64,000 nt of DNA from DATJOJ01 sp035507035 (lineage in GTDB: Bacteria > Acidobacteriota > Terriglobia > Terriglobales > Acidobacteriaceae), in contig DATJOJ010000032.1 in the NCBI GenBank assembly GCA_035507035.1, forward strand, positions 1 to 64,000. Direction: 5' to 3'. Numbering within the stretch: position 1 is the first letter of the stretch; the number at the start of each line of letters is the position of its first letter. Positions 21,663 through 31,673 of the stretch are shown here, piece after piece. The notes under the pieces were generated by a model. The model did no database searches and had not been told where the DNA came from. It saw only the letters and a list, made by a program, of their open reading frames with translations. The position numbers and the translations under genes were made by a program.

Positions 21663-24293
21663 ATGGCCACAAAAGGACTCGCAGCAATCGTCGACACTAA
21701 GCCAAAAAACGAAAAGCCCGACAACGGGAACGGCGACTATACCGCAGACTCGATTAAGGTGCTGGGCGGCATGGAAGCGGTGCGCAAGCGCCCCGCCATG
21801 TACATCGGTTCAACGGGGGAGTTGGGATTGCATCACCTGGTGTACGAGGTGGTGGACAACTCGGTCGATGAGGCGCTGGCGGGGTTTGCCGACAAGATCG
21901 AAGTCACGATTCATCTCGACAACTCGATTACGGTGGTGGACAACGGGCGCGGCATCCCGGTCGACCCGATGGATATCGATGGAGAGAAAGTATCGGCGGC
22001 GCAGGTGGTGATGACCAAGCTGCACGCCGGCGGAAAGTTTGATACGTCGTCGTACAAGGTTTCGGGCGGATTGCACGGAGTGGGCGTTTCGTGCGTGAAC
22101 GCGCTCAGCGAGGATTTGGAGCTGGAAATCTGGCGCGATGGATTTACCTGGGAGCAGGAATATTCCAAAGGCGAGCCGACGACGAAACTGAAGAAAGCGG
22201 GCGCGTCGAAAAAGCGCGGGACGAAGGTCCATTTCCTGCCGGATAAGAGCATCTTCACGGTTACGGAATATAACTTCGACACGCTGGCGCAGCGACTGCG
22301 CGAATTGGCGTTCTTGAATAAAGGATTGCTGATTACGCTCACGGATGAGCGGACGACTGACCCGAAGACGGGTGAGCCAAAGACGGTCGAGTTCAAATAC
22401 AACGGCGGGATCGCGGAGTTTATCAAGCACTTGAATCGCGGGAAGTCGGTACTGCACGACAAGCCGATTTACATGGAAGCAGAACGCGATGGCGTGGCCA
22501 TGGAAATCGGACTGCAGTACAACGACGGATATTCGGAGACGGTGTTCAGCTTCGCCAACAACATCAACACCGTCGATGGCGGATCGCATCTTTCGGGTTT
22601 TCGTACCTCGCTAACGCGAACGATTAATTACGCTGGGCAGCAGATGGGCCTGTTCAAAGATGTGAAAGAAAATCTGACTGGTGACGATGTGCGCGAGGGG
22701 TTGGTTGCGGTGATCAGCGTGAAGTTGCCGCAGCCGCAGTTTGAGGGTCAGACGAAAGGCAAGCTGAATTCGGATATTGCCGGCGTGGTACAGGCGTTCG
22801 TGAACGAACGCCTGGGCGCGTACCTGGAGCAGAATCCGCCGGTCGCGCGAAAGGTTATCAATAAAGCGATTGAAGCGGCGCGGGCGCGGGAGGCCGCGAG
22901 AAAAGCGCGGGATCTGACGCGGCGCAAGGGGGCGCTCGATGGCGGAGGTTTGCCGGGAAAATTGGCCGATTGCTCGGAGCGGCAGCCGGATCGCTGCGAA
23001 TTGTTTCTGGTGGAGGGCGAGTCCGCAGGCGGAACGGCGAAACAAGGCCGCGACCGGCGTTTCCAGGCGATTCTGCCGCTGAAAGGAAAGATTCTCAACG
23101 TCGAGAAGGCGCGCTACGACAAGATGCTGGCGCACGAAGAAATCCGCGCCATGATCACGGCGCTCGGGACTGGCATCGCGAAAGACGATTTCGATGCAGC
23201 CAAACTGCGCTACGGCAAAATCATCCTGATGACCGACGCTGACGTAGACGGAAGTCACATCCGCACACTGCTGCTGACGTTTTTCTTCCGGCACATGCAG
23301 GAGCTGATCAAACGCGGAAATGTCTTCATCGCGCAGCCGCCGCTGTTCTCGATCAAGAAGGGCAAGTCGATGCAGTACATCAAAGATGAAAAAGAGTACG
23401 TGAAAGTGATGGTGAAGCGGGCCTCGGAGGGATTGACGGTGCGCTACGGCGAAGGCGCAGCCAAGCTTGAAGGCGCGGCGCTGGCCAAGTTCATCACGGT
23501 ACTCGATGAGTATTTGAAGCTGTTCGAAAAAATGGACAAGCGGGTGCGCGACGAGCATGTCACGGAACTTCTGCCGAAGCATGATCTTGCCAAGCGCGCC
23601 GATTTTGAAGGGGACAAGAAGAGTCCGCCGAAGAAGATCGAGAAGTTGGAAAAAGAACTGAAGAAGATCCAGAAAGAGCGGCAGTTCAAAGAAGTCGAGA
23701 TGCGGTTTGACGAGGAACATACTCTGTGGGAAGTCCGCTACGTCAATTCGCAAGGGGCGGAACATCTGATCAATTGGGAGTTGGCGTCGACACCGGAATA
23801 TCGGCAACTGCTTTCGAAGTTCAAGCAGATTGAGCCTTACATGGAGCCACCGTTTGTCGTGGAGACGATCGTGAAGGGCGGAGCGGCTGCCGCCAGCAGC
23901 AACGGCGACAGTGAAGAACTGAGCGACGCCGAGCGCGAGGATCTGGAAAAGACGCAGAAGAAGACGACGAAAGAAGTTCCGGCAAAAGTAGCGAAGAAGA
24001 AAACTGAGCCGGAGATCGCCGAGAAGTCAACACCACGGGACCTGCGCGATTATGTTCTGGCGGAGGGACGCAAAGGCTACGATGTGCAGCGCTATAAAGG
24101 TCTGGGCGAGATGACGGCGCCGCAGCTTTGGGAAACGACCATGGATCCGGAGCGGCGGACGTTGCTGTCAGTCAAGCTTGAGGACATTGCCGAGACGGAG
24201 ACGATTTTCACCACGCTGATGGGTGAGGATGTCGAGGCGCGGAGAAAGTTCATCGAAGATAACGCGCTGGATGTGAAGAACCTGGATATCTAA
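21663..24293 (+). CDS. gyrB: DNA gyrase subunit B
   Basis: An 876-residue type II topoisomerase subunit that, with GyrA, introduces negative supercoils using ATP. The GHKL ATPase motifs are clear (EVVDNSVDEA, DNGRGIPV, GGLHGVGVSCVN). The TOPRIM motifs are VEGESAGG near residue 450 and DADVDGSHIR near 525. A large insert, about residues 565-800, lies between TOPRIM and the C-terminal YKGLGEM...LWETTMDP block; its end is a charged Lys/Glu-rich linker. ATG 21663 follows a GGGAG ribosome site and is preferred to ATG 21603. No gyrA gene is in the window. Confidence 0.95.
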   Translation: MATKGLAAIVDTKPKNEKPDNGNGDYTADSIKVLGGMEAVRKRPAMYIGSTGELGLHHLVYEVVDNSVDEALAGFADKIEVTIHLDNSITVVDNGRGIPVDPMDIDGEKVSAAQVVMTKLHAGGKFDTSSYKVSGGLHGVGVSCVNALSEDLELEIWRDGFTWEQEYSKGEPTTKLKKAGASKKRGTKVHFLPDKSIFTVTEYNFDTLAQRLRELAFLNKGLLITLTDERTTDPKTGEPKTVEFKYNGGIAEFIKHLNRGKSVLHDKPIYMEAERDGVAMEIGLQYNDGYSETVFSFANNINTVDGGSHLSGFRTSLTRTINYAGQQMGLFKDVKENLTGDDVREGLVAVISVKLPQPQFEGQTKGKLNSDIAGVVQAFVNERLGAYLEQNPPVARKVINKAIEAARAREAARKARDLTRRKGALDGGGLPGKLADCSERQPDRCELFLVEGESAGGTAKQGRDRRFQAILPLKGKILNVEKARYDKMLAHEEIRAMITALGTGIAKDDFDAAKLRYGKIILMTDADVDGSHIRTLLLTFFFRHMQELIKRGNVFIAQPPLFSIKKGKSMQYIKDEKEYVKVMVKRASEGLTVRYGEGAAKLEGAALAKFITVLDEYLKLFEKMDKRVRDEHVTELLPKHDLAKRADFEGDKKSPPKKIEKLEKELKKIQKERQFKEVEMRFDEEHTLWEVRYVNSQGAEHLINWELASTPEYRQLLSKFKQIEPYMEPPFVVETIVKGGAAAASSNGDSEELSDAEREDLEKTQKKTTKEVPAKVAKKKTEPEIAEKSTPRDLRDYVLAEGRKGYDVQRYKGLGEMTAPQLWETTMDPERRTLLSVKLEDIAETETIFTTLMGEDVEARRKFIEDNALDVKNLDI

Positions 24294-24298
24294 AAACC

Positions 24299-24477
24299 AG
24301 CCACGGATTTGCACGGATCTTCACGGATCAACCTAAAATCTTGCGCCGCGGATTCGCGCGGATCAACGCGGATCACTTCATGGCAGCGCCCAAAACCTCA
24401 GCCACGGATTTGCACGGATCTTCACGCATCAAAACCTAAAATCTTGCGCCGCGAATTCGCGCGGATCAACGCGGATT
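24299..24477. repeat. Two direct copies of a ~76-bp CACGGAT-rich repeat, 101-bp period
   Basis: AGCCACGGATTTGCACGGAT begins both copies (24299 and 24400) and each ends in GCGCGGATCAACGCGGAT. Copies differ at only a few positions. The second copy overlaps the end of the CPBP protease gene, supplying its last three codons and its stop (24466-24474). Confidence 0.75.
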
Positions 24478-25479
24478 TTCTTCTGTGTTGGGCGAGGACG
24501 CGCGTCCTTTATCGATCGCGGTTGGATAGAGGCGATCAAAAAGCACCCAGAGGATCGCCAGAACCACAAAAAGCAGGACGCTGCCTTCCGGGCCGACGGA
24601 GCCGCCGGTCAGCCAGGGTGATCCGTGGAACGAAGGATTCAGCAAATGACCGGGAACCATGCTGCCACTGTCGGGCACGGAATAAACGAAGCTCTCCCCC
24701 CAGTCCCAGGAGGCATGCATGCCGACGGCGAACCATAACATGCCGGTGCGGCGGACGGTGAAGCAAAAGAACAGGCCGAGGCAGGCCGCGGCCAGCGCGC
24801 CCATCCAGGCTTCTCCGGCATTGAAGAGGTGAAGGCCTCCGAAGATGAGGGAAAGAACGACTGCGGAGGGCCAAAAGCCTACCCCGCTGGCGAGCGTGAA
24901 GAGGGTGTATCCGCGGAAGGTGAACTCCTCGAAGAAGCCCACCAGCAAAAAATAAAGACCCCAATATACGGCGAACTTTGCGATGCGGCTGCCGTGAAGG
25001 GCAAGACCTTCGGTCGAAAAGGCGCCGACCAAATGCATCAGGAGCATGAGCGCGGAAAGGGATACAAGACCCCAGAGGAGGCCCATCCAAAACTGCTTGC
25101 CAAAAGCGGAGCGGGCGGTGAGTCCGTAGGCGCTAAACGACCGCTTTTCGATGGCTGCCATTAGGGCAGCAGGCACGAGCGAGGCAATGACAAGCACGGA
25201 TTGAATATAGAGGTCGCGCCAGAGGCGGCCTGCGTCGCGCAAAGGAATCAATTGCTCGAGCGGCGAGAGGAGGAAAAACAGGATGACGCCCATTCCGAGG
25301 TAGAGAAAGATGCGCCATCCAGGAAGCGGCCCGGAAGCGCCGATGAAAATACCGCGCAGGGGCTCATGGGCGGAGCTGTGCTCCGCACGAAGGGCCGGAG
25401 CGCCCATTCCCGCCCGGGCCGTCTCAGCGTCATCCCCTAGGTCAGTCTTGCTCGTGCTTTGGTCGTGCTCTTCTGGCAT
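24466..25479 (-). CDS. CPBP-family intramembrane glutamic endopeptidase
   Basis: A 337-residue membrane protein with about eight helices. The CPBP (Rce1/Abi) motifs are present: EEFTFRGY (EExxxR), FGGLHLFN (FxxxH) and HASWDW. Relatives cleave membrane peptides or act in bacteriocin self-immunity; the substrate is unknown here. An in-frame GTG at 25515 is possible, but ATG 25479 has better spacing to a GGGAAA site. Its last codons and stop lie within a tandem repeat, so the C-terminal tail may have been replaced or shortened. Divergent from the next gene, with a very short gap. Confidence 0.8.
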   Translation of the reverse strand: MPEEHDQSTSKTDLGDDAETARAGMGAPALRAEHSSAHEPLRGIFIGASGPLPGWRIFLYLGMGVILFFLLSPLEQLIPLRDAGRLWRDLYIQSVLVIASLVPAALMAAIEKRSFSAYGLTARSAFGKQFWMGLLWGLVSLSALMLLMHLVGAFSTEGLALHGSRIAKFAVYWGLYFLLVGFFEEFTFRGYTLFTLASGVGFWPSAVVLSLIFGGLHLFNAGEAWMGALAAACLGLFFCFTVRRTGMLWFAVGMHASWDWGESFVYSVPDSGSMVPGHLLNPSFHGSPWLTGGSVGPEGSVLLFVVLAILWVLFDRLYPTAIDKGRASSPNTEENPR

Positions 25480-25529
25480 GCCGTTTCCCAACAGCCACGG
25501 AAAATGGTAAAACACTCCCGCGTCCCTTC

Positions 25530-26759
25530 ATGGGCAAATTTTTCACGCGCGAACGCTTTGGGCAACCGCAATTTTTGGCGGGTTTGCTGCTGCTGGTGTT
25601 TATGGGGCAGTGTTTCTGGATGCTGGTGCGGGGAACGCAGCCGCTAGATGTCAGCTCAGACGAGCTTTTCCGAGTACAAGAAGGATTGCGGCAATGGCAG
25701 GGCGGAGGGACTGCGGGGACGCCATCGCAGGAGCGGTCAGAGGCGGCATCGCCGACTCCGATCGAGGTTGAGGAAAATGCCGGATACGATCCGGACCATT
25801 CGCCGCTGTGGTATTTGCTGGCGTCGGTGGCGCTGGTGCGATGGCATGGCGCGAACGAAATGAACTCCATGCAGTACTGGTCGTGGCTGGCGCGGCTGCC
25901 GTATGTGATTTTTGGCGTGCTGCTGGGAGCTTCGTTGTGGTATGTGGCGCGGCGTTTGTACGGGAACGCGGGGGGATATATTGCGCTGGGCTTCTACTGT
26001 TTTTCTCCAGTCATTCTTCGGAACAGCACGTTGTGGTCGGCACGGCCGGAAATGGGTGCGGCCTGGGGAACATTTGGCGCGATTTTTACGGCGATCGCGG
26101 TGGCGCATACGTTGTACGCTCCGCGCGAAGTGGTGCTATGGAACTGGCGGCGAATCGTGCTGCTGGGGCTGTCACTGGCGTTGGCCATTGGTTGCCAGTT
26201 TTCGCTGGTGATTGTGGCTCCGCTGGCGTTGGCCTTCATGCTTTATGTGGCGCCCACGAGAAGAATGGCCGCGATAGTGATTTGGGCCGCGTCGTGCGTG
26301 GTGGCGATCTTACTTTTGTACGCGGCCTATGCCTTTCACGCGGGCGAGTTCTGGCAAGGGATGCGGCATGCACATTTTTTTGGCATCACCTGGCGGGCCT
26401 TTGTGATGAAGGGGAGCTACCAGGAGATCATGGATCAACTGGTACTGAGCGGCCCGTCGTTTCTGGTGGTGATTCCGGTGGTGTTGGGAGTGTATTTAGC
26501 GTGGCCGCGGGCGCGGTATTTTGGCAATACTGCACCGTTGCTGGTCATAGTTATTTTCCTTCTGGCGGGGTTGGCGATGCCGCATTATGACGGAGCGGGG
26601 TTCCGGCTAATGGCGGTGCCATTTTTGTTCCTGTTCGTAGCAGGAGTTAGTGCGGATTTGCTGGAGACCCCACAGCGAGGAGTGGTGCTGGCAGTGATTT
26701 GGGGATTGTTATCGGCGAATGCGTTGTGGAATGTGGTGCAGCTGGCGCGGGTTGGGTAA
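25530..26759 (+). CDS. Multi-pass membrane protein, GT-C glycosyltransferase-like
   Basis: A 409-residue protein with about ten membrane helices. The first periplasmic loop has an acidic pair (DVSSDELFRVQEG) and YDPDHSPLWYLL, the layout seen in GT-C/PMT-like (ArnT/GT39) glycosyltransferases that use polyprenyl-phosphate sugars. The match is structural rather than by exact motif, so activity is inferred. The loop between helix 1 and the conserved HSPL region is longer than usual. It is divergent from the CPBP gene. Confidence 0.65.
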   Translation: MGKFFTRERFGQPQFLAGLLLLVFMGQCFWMLVRGTQPLDVSSDELFRVQEGLRQWQGGGTAGTPSQERSEAASPTPIEVEENAGYDPDHSPLWYLLASVALVRWHGANEMNSMQYWSWLARLPYVIFGVLLGASLWYVARRLYGNAGGYIALGFYCFSPVILRNSTLWSARPEMGAAWGTFGAIFTAIAVAHTLYAPREVVLWNWRRIVLLGLSLALAIGCQFSLVIVAPLALAFMLYVAPTRRMAAIVIWAASCVVAILLLYAAYAFHAGEFWQGMRHAHFFGITWRAFVMKGSYQEIMDQLVLSGPSFLVVIPVVLGVYLAWPRARYFGNTAPLLVIVIFLLAGLAMPHYDGAGFRLMAVPFLFLFVAGVSADLLETPQRGVVLAVIWGLLSANALWNVVQLARVG

Positions 26760-26853
26760 GGGTAGCTTGGCGGACAAAAGGTTCGCCCCACGCAGCTTGG
26801 AACTTTGCTCACGCAAGCAGCGTAACAACGTCTGAGAGGCAGGAGGCAGGACT

Positions 26854-27651
26854 ATGGGCATTCGAAGCTGTCGCAGTTATCTGCTGGCTGCGTTTGCCGT
26901 GGCTATGATGGCTGGGGCCGGGTGGGCGCAGGGACAAAGCGAGTCTCAGGGTAACGAATTCCACTGGAACGGCAAGATTCCTGCCGAGGGCGTCATCATC
27001 ATCAAGAACGTAAACGGCGATATTGATGCGGAGCCAGCGACGGGCGATCAAGCAGAGGTCACGGCGGAAAAAAGCGGACCGCGGGCGAAAGATGTGACCA
27101 TCGAGGTCGATCAATTGCCGGACGGGGTGATGATTTGTGCGGTGTATCCGGGATGGTTTCAGCAACATTGCCAGGACTGGCACTCGTCGAACATCGGAAG
27201 CGACAAGACGAAGGTGCATTTCAGGGTTAAGGTCCCGGAGAATGTTCGGCTGCACGCGCAGAGCGTGAATGGGGATGTGAAGGCGGAACACCTGGGGCGA
27301 TTTGTACGCGCCAATACGGTGAATGGCTCGGTGCGGGTCTCGACCAAATCGTGGGTGGAGGCGGCCACGGTCAATGGGAGCATCGAAGCGAAGATGGGTA
27401 GCGCCGATTGGACGGGCGCCCTCAAAGAGGACAGCGTGAATGGGTCGATTACCCTTGAACTGCCGAGCGATACGAACGCGGAGGTGAGTTTCGCCTCGGT
27501 CAACGGAACGCTGCAATCGGATTTCCCCTTTGTCTCGAGCGGAAAGCTGACTTCGCACATGATAAAAGGGCAGATCGGCAATGGCGGACGGGATTTAAAG
27601 GTAAATACGGTCAACGGTAGCGTGACGCTGAAGAAAAGAGAATCGATATGA
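26854..27651 (+). CDS. Secreted DUF4097-type beta-repeat protein
   Basis: A 265-residue protein with a signal peptide (LLAAFAVAMMAGAGWAQG) and a GGAGG ribosome site. The mature part contains at least six V-N-G-x-(V/I) repeats about 20 residues apart (NVNGDI, SVNGDV, TVNGSVRV, TVNGSIEA, SVNGSITL, SVNGTLQ, TVNGSVTL). This regular pattern fits the DUF4097 right-handed beta-solenoid family. Function unknown; such proteins are often near envelope-stress genes. One Cys pair (CAVYPGWFQQHCQDW) may form a disulfide. Confidence 0.75.
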   Translation: MGIRSCRSYLLAAFAVAMMAGAGWAQGQSESQGNEFHWNGKIPAEGVIIIKNVNGDIDAEPATGDQAEVTAEKSGPRAKDVTIEVDQLPDGVMICAVYPGWFQQHCQDWHSSNIGSDKTKVHFRVKVPENVRLHAQSVNGDVKAEHLGRFVRANTVNGSVRVSTKSWVEAATVNGSIEAKMGSADWTGALKEDSVNGSITLELPSDTNAEVSFASVNGTLQSDFPFVSSGKLTSHMIKGQIGNGGRDLKVNTVNGSVTLKKRESI

Positions 27652-27775
27652 GGAGATAGACTTCAGCGACCCAAGGTCAGTCTCCGCTGGGTCAATCGTA
27701 ACGAAAAGTAAATTTTCATTTCTGGCGCAACTTCGCGGTATTAACGATGTTCTAATACTGAGGGGGAAGTGCGCC

Positions 27776-28498
27776 ATGGCTTTGAAGATCGGGTATGATG
27801 GCCGGGTGAACGGTTTGAATCGGTCGGCCAGCACGGGTTTTGGGGTAATTGGGGGCCTGCTTTTGTGCGCGGGCCTGGCAGCGGGACAGATCAATGCGGC
27901 GCCTCCTTCGGTAACGTCGATGGGTTTCGGCGGGAGGGCGATCAATGGCGCTCCGCCGAGTGTTACCTCCTTAGGGCCGCGCGGATATACCCCAGGGTTC
28001 AATCCGGCATATCCAAGCAGCAGGCCTATGTTCGGTTACGGTTACGGCAATCATCATCACAATCACAACGGGTATGCTCCCCTCGGAGCTGCGGTTTACG
28101 CGGTACCGATTTATGGGTACGCGTACGGCGATGCGGGGGACGACGCGGATAATGGCGCACCTGAGGATCAGTACAACGGTGGGCCAACGGTTTTTGACCG
28201 GCGCGGACCGGGCGTGGCTTCTCGACCACCGGCAGATTCTTTCGATCAGGGAAACGAGCAGTTAGCGGCAGCGGCGAGCGTACCCGATCCTCCGCCGACG
28301 GAGCAGCCTAAGACGGTTCTGGTGTTCAAGGATGGTCATCAGCAGGACGTGGAGAATTATGCGATTGTCGGCGACGCGCTTTGGGATTTGACGGGCGATC
28401 GCCGGCACAGGATCGCGCTGTCGGATCTGGATCTGGATGCGACGGTGAAGGCGAATGATGATCGGGGAATTGATTTCAACGTGCCGCCGGGATCGTAG
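27776..28498 (+). CDS. Secreted Gly/Pro/Asn-rich protein of unknown function
   Basis: A 240-residue protein with a strong GGGGGAAG ribosome site. An N-terminal hydrophobic segment (VIGGLLLCAGLAAGQ) is a signal or anchor. The middle has two near-identical APPSVTS-G-(G/P)R units and a His-rich stretch (GNHHHNHNG). The C-terminus holds a folded-looking segment (KTVLVFKDGHQQDVENYAIVGDALWDL) found in other acidobacterial exported proteins. Function unknown. Confidence 0.65.
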   Translation: MALKIGYDGRVNGLNRSASTGFGVIGGLLLCAGLAAGQINAAPPSVTSMGFGGRAINGAPPSVTSLGPRGYTPGFNPAYPSSRPMFGYGYGNHHHNHNGYAPLGAAVYAVPIYGYAYGDAGDDADNGAPEDQYNGGPTVFDRRGPGVASRPPADSFDQGNEQLAAAASVPDPPPTEQPKTVLVFKDGHQQDVENYAIVGDALWDLTGDRRHRIALSDLDLDATVKANDDRGIDFNVPPGS

Positions 28499-28555
28499 GT
28501 TCGCGGCTGCATTCTAACGCTGCCCCGCGGCCGCCCGCTTCGCAGGAAGAGAATT

Positions 28556-29671
28556 TCAGATACGCATGGGCATGACGATGTAGCGGTACTTGTAGTCTTC
28601 GCTTTCTGCAGGACGCATCTGACCGGCGGATTGCGAATCTTTAAACTCCAACTTCACGTCGCCACTGCCGTTGGCCTTGAGAAAATCCAGCAGATATTGA
28701 GCGTTGAAACCAATGGCGAGCGAATCGCCGTTGTAGTCGATTTCGATGGAATCCTCGGATTCGCCGGTCTCGGTGGACGAGGCGGAGAGCTTCAGTTCGC
28801 CCTTCTCCAGCCGAATTTTCACGGCGCGGGAGCGTTCGTCGGCGAATTGCGCGACGCGAGAGATGGCGGCGGTTAAATCCTCGCTGCGAACGTTGATGGA
28901 CTTGTTGTTGTCCTTGGGCAAGACGGCTTCGTAGTTGGGGAACTGGCCGGTGAGTTGGCGAGACGTCAACAGACGCAGGCCGATACGGAAGTACAAAGTC
29001 GATTCGTCTTTGGCGAATTCGATCTCCTCGGCGTCGGTGGAGTCGAGAAGGGAGCGGAGTTCGTCCATGCACTTTTTGGGGACGAGGGTTTTCATCTCGC
29101 CGGAAACGCCTTCAAACTTGGAGCCGCTGTGCTCGATGTGCGAGAGACGATGACCGTCGGTAGCGACCATGATGATGGATTCGGGCTTTAGCACCATCAA
29201 AGCGCCGTTCAGCGTATAGCGGGATTCTTCGCTGGCGATGGCGAAGCCGGTTTTCGCGATCATGCTGCGCAGAACTTGCGAGGGAATCTTAACGACGCCG
29301 GAGGTCGGAAACGCGGGCAAGCTGGGGAAATTCGAGCGGGCCATCCCGACCATCTTCGTATTCGAGCGGCCGCAACGAATGCTGACCCAATGGTTCTCGA
29401 GCAGCTTGATGGTGATGTCGGCATCGGGCAGCAGCTTAACGTAGTCGTGCAGCTTGCGCGCGGGAACGGTGCAGGAACCTTCTTTCTTGACCTTGGCGTT
29501 GCACGAGGTGCGAAGGCTGAGATCGAGGTCGGTGGCGGTGATGGCTAGCTTGTCGCCGGCGGCTTCGAGCAAATAATTCGAAAGAATGGGGATGGTGGTC
29601 TTGCGCTCGACCACACCCTGGGTCGCGGTCAGTTCACGCAGCAACTCGAATTTGCTAAGCGTGATTTCCAT
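28556..29671 (-). CDS. dnaN: DNA polymerase III beta subunit (sliding clamp)
   Basis: A 371-residue sliding clamp. It starts MEITLSKFELLRELTATQGVVERKTTIPILSNYLLEA, the usual beta-clamp opening, and has three repeated domains, ending in YKYRYIVMPMRI, the typical clamp C-terminus. It dimerises around DNA and tethers the replicative polymerase. ATG 29671 has a GGGAG site and matches the family start better than 29716. It is downstream of dnaA on the same strand with a 185-bp gap, the classic dnaA-dnaN order. Confidence 0.95.
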   Translation of the reverse strand: MEITLSKFELLRELTATQGVVERKTTIPILSNYLLEAAGDKLAITATDLDLSLRTSCNAKVKKEGSCTVPARKLHDYVKLLPDADITIKLLENHWVSIRCGRSNTKMVGMARSNFPSLPAFPTSGVVKIPSQVLRSMIAKTGFAIASEESRYTLNGALMVLKPESIIMVATDGHRLSHIEHSGSKFEGVSGEMKTLVPKKCMDELRSLLDSTDAEEIEFAKDESTLYFRIGLRLLTSRQLTGQFPNYEAVLPKDNNKSINVRSEDLTAAISRVAQFADERSRAVKIRLEKGELKLSASSTETGESEDSIEIDYNGDSLAIGFNAQYLLDFLKANGSGDVKLEFKDSQSAGQMRPAESEDYKYRYIVMPMRI

Positions 29672-29856
29672 AACTCCCGTTGCAGTTGCGATGGCTTCTA
29701 CCGGCATAGCACCCAATCTCCCGCTGAGTGGCGAATAAGTCGTTAACTTCCCTTATATCAAAAGAAAAACCCTGAAAACCAGCGATAAGCGCAGGCGGAT
29801 GAAAAAATCCCCGTTCTGGAATCGTCTGCGCCGGAAATCAGGCTGGAAGCGCCATT

Positions 29857-31233
29857 TCAGCCGCCCAACTGCTCGGTCAGCTTATTCAAAAGCCGGTTCA
29901 AATCCTTGTCGTTCTTGCGCACCTCGTCGATCTTCTCGACCGAGTGCAGCACGGTGGTGTGGTGCTTGCCGCCGAACTGGCGGCCGATTTCGGGCAATGA
30001 AGCTTCGGTGAGATGCTTGGCCAAATACATGGCAATCTGTCGAGGGTAGACGATTGCGCGGGAATTATTCTTGGCCTTGATCTCGACCAACCGGAGTCCA
30101 AACTGTTCGGCAACGGCTTTCTGGATCGACTCGATCGTGACCTTGCGCGCCTGGGAATCGATGAAATTCTTCAGCACTTGCTGAGTGTAGGGGAGGGTGA
30201 TTTCCGCACCGATGAGGGAAGAATGTGCCACAAGACGAATCAGTGCGCCTTCAAGTTCGCGGACGTTGGAGCGAATGTTCGAAGCGATGTAGAGAGCGAC
30301 ATCGGTCGGCAAAGTGACTTTTTCCTGCTCGGCTTTCTTCTGCAGGATGGCGACTTTGGTTTCGAGATCGGGCGGCTGAATGTCGGCGATGAGGCCCCAT
30401 TCGAAGCGACTACGCAAGCGGTCTTCGATCTCCGCCAGCTCTTTGGGAGGACGATCACTGGCAATGACAATCTGCTTCATCGACTCGTGCAGGGCGTTGA
30501 AGGTATGGAAAAACTCCTCCTGCGTGCGTTCTTTTTGCGCGATGAATTGGATGTCGTCGATGAGCAGGACATCCATGTTGCGGAATTTGTCGCGGAAGCT
30601 GGTCATCTTGTCATAACGCAGCGAGTTGATCATGTCGTTGGTGAACTTGTCGCTGGAGATGTAGCAGATGGCCGCTTGTGGCAGGCGCTTGGCAATCTCG
30701 TGCCCGATGGCCTGCATGAGGTGAGTCTTGCCCATGCCGACGCCGCCATAGAGGAAGAGCGGATTGTAAGCCTTGGATGGCCGCTCGGCGACCGCCTGGC
30801 AAGCGGCGTGGGCGAACTGGTTGCCGCTGCCGATAACAAAGGCGTCGAAGGTGTAGCGGGGGTTGAGCTGCGCGGCGCCATCCCAATCGAAGCGCGACTG
30901 GCTGGAAGAGGTGACCGGTATCGGACGTGGCGAGAGGCCGCCGTCATGACGCACCGGAGTTGCGGCGGGATCGTCTTCCGGAGTGACGAACTGCACGTCC
31001 TGATATTCCAGGCCGAGGTTGTCAATCGCCTCAAGAATGAGATCGGCGTATTTATTGTTTTCGCTTCGCGCTTCGGCGTCGCGCACGCGGACGAACAAAG
31101 TTCCTCCACTGGCGTGACTGTAACGTGTGGGCTTGAGCCAGGTGTCGTAAGTATGGCGATTAATTTTCTTTTCGAGCGCGTCCAGAATGCGCATCCACGG
31201 ATTGGGAGCAATGGTTGGGCTTGGAACGGACAT
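29857..31233 (-). CDS. dnaA: Chromosomal replication initiator protein DnaA
   Basis: A 458-residue initiator. Domain I is residues 1-80, a flexible linker follows (~90-125), then the AAA+ domain with Walker A GGVGMGKT (163-170) and Walker B LLIDDIQF. Domain IV carries the DnaA-box-binding signature GGKHHTTVLHSVEKI near 424-438. It recognises DnaA boxes and melts the origin. The gene is divergent from rpmH; the 31234-31845 gap is the usual place for oriC. The ATG has only a weak ribosome site. Confidence 0.96.
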   Translation of the reverse strand: MSVPSPTIAPNPWMRILDALEKKINRHTYDTWLKPTRYSHASGGTLFVRVRDAEARSENNKYADLILEAIDNLGLEYQDVQFVTPEDDPAATPVRHDGGLSPRPIPVTSSSQSRFDWDGAAQLNPRYTFDAFVIGSGNQFAHAACQAVAERPSKAYNPLFLYGGVGMGKTHLMQAIGHEIAKRLPQAAICYISSDKFTNDMINSLRYDKMTSFRDKFRNMDVLLIDDIQFIAQKERTQEEFFHTFNALHESMKQIVIASDRPPKELAEIEDRLRSRFEWGLIADIQPPDLETKVAILQKKAEQEKVTLPTDVALYIASNIRSNVRELEGALIRLVAHSSLIGAEITLPYTQQVLKNFIDSQARKVTIESIQKAVAEQFGLRLVEIKAKNNSRAIVYPRQIAMYLAKHLTEASLPEIGRQFGGKHHTTVLHSVEKIDEVRKNDKDLNRLLNKLTEQLGG

Positions 31234-31673
31234 AGTTAAGAATTCTCGTGAAACCTACTGCCTATTGGGCTTCCCAATATAAAAAGTTACAGCAAAGCAT
31301 CCTGCCGGCCCCGGAAGCTGGGAGCCCGCGCTGCTTCCGGATTGCGGAAGCCGCCAGCTATTTCACTGAGCAGGAACAGGCGGCATAGTAGCACAAATTT
31401 TTTGTTCTTTGCGGGAAATATTCCGAGCGACTCTGTCAGCCACAACGATTGAAAACGCCAAAAGAAAATTCTGTCAAGTGGCGAATCTATAACTGCCGCG
31501 CAGAATGTGCAGCGATGGGAGACAGTGTGGTATGTGACATGTGCACTTGCGGTGGGGCAGTAGTCAGGAGTCAGCAGTCGGCATTCAACGTGACGGCGAG
31601 GAGTCAATTCTCGATCGCTGTGGTTCTGAATGCCAGTGCCGAGTGTTGAATGCCGTCCCTCTCGTGGAGGGGT

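Noticed and set aside
22611..23807. A 398-residue minus-strand frame inside gyrB
   Set aside because: Antisense artefact of codon bias; low-complexity predicted protein, no start signal.
30013..31239. A 408-residue plus-strand frame opposite dnaA
   Set aside because: dnaA is certain on the other strand and the frame has no known domain.
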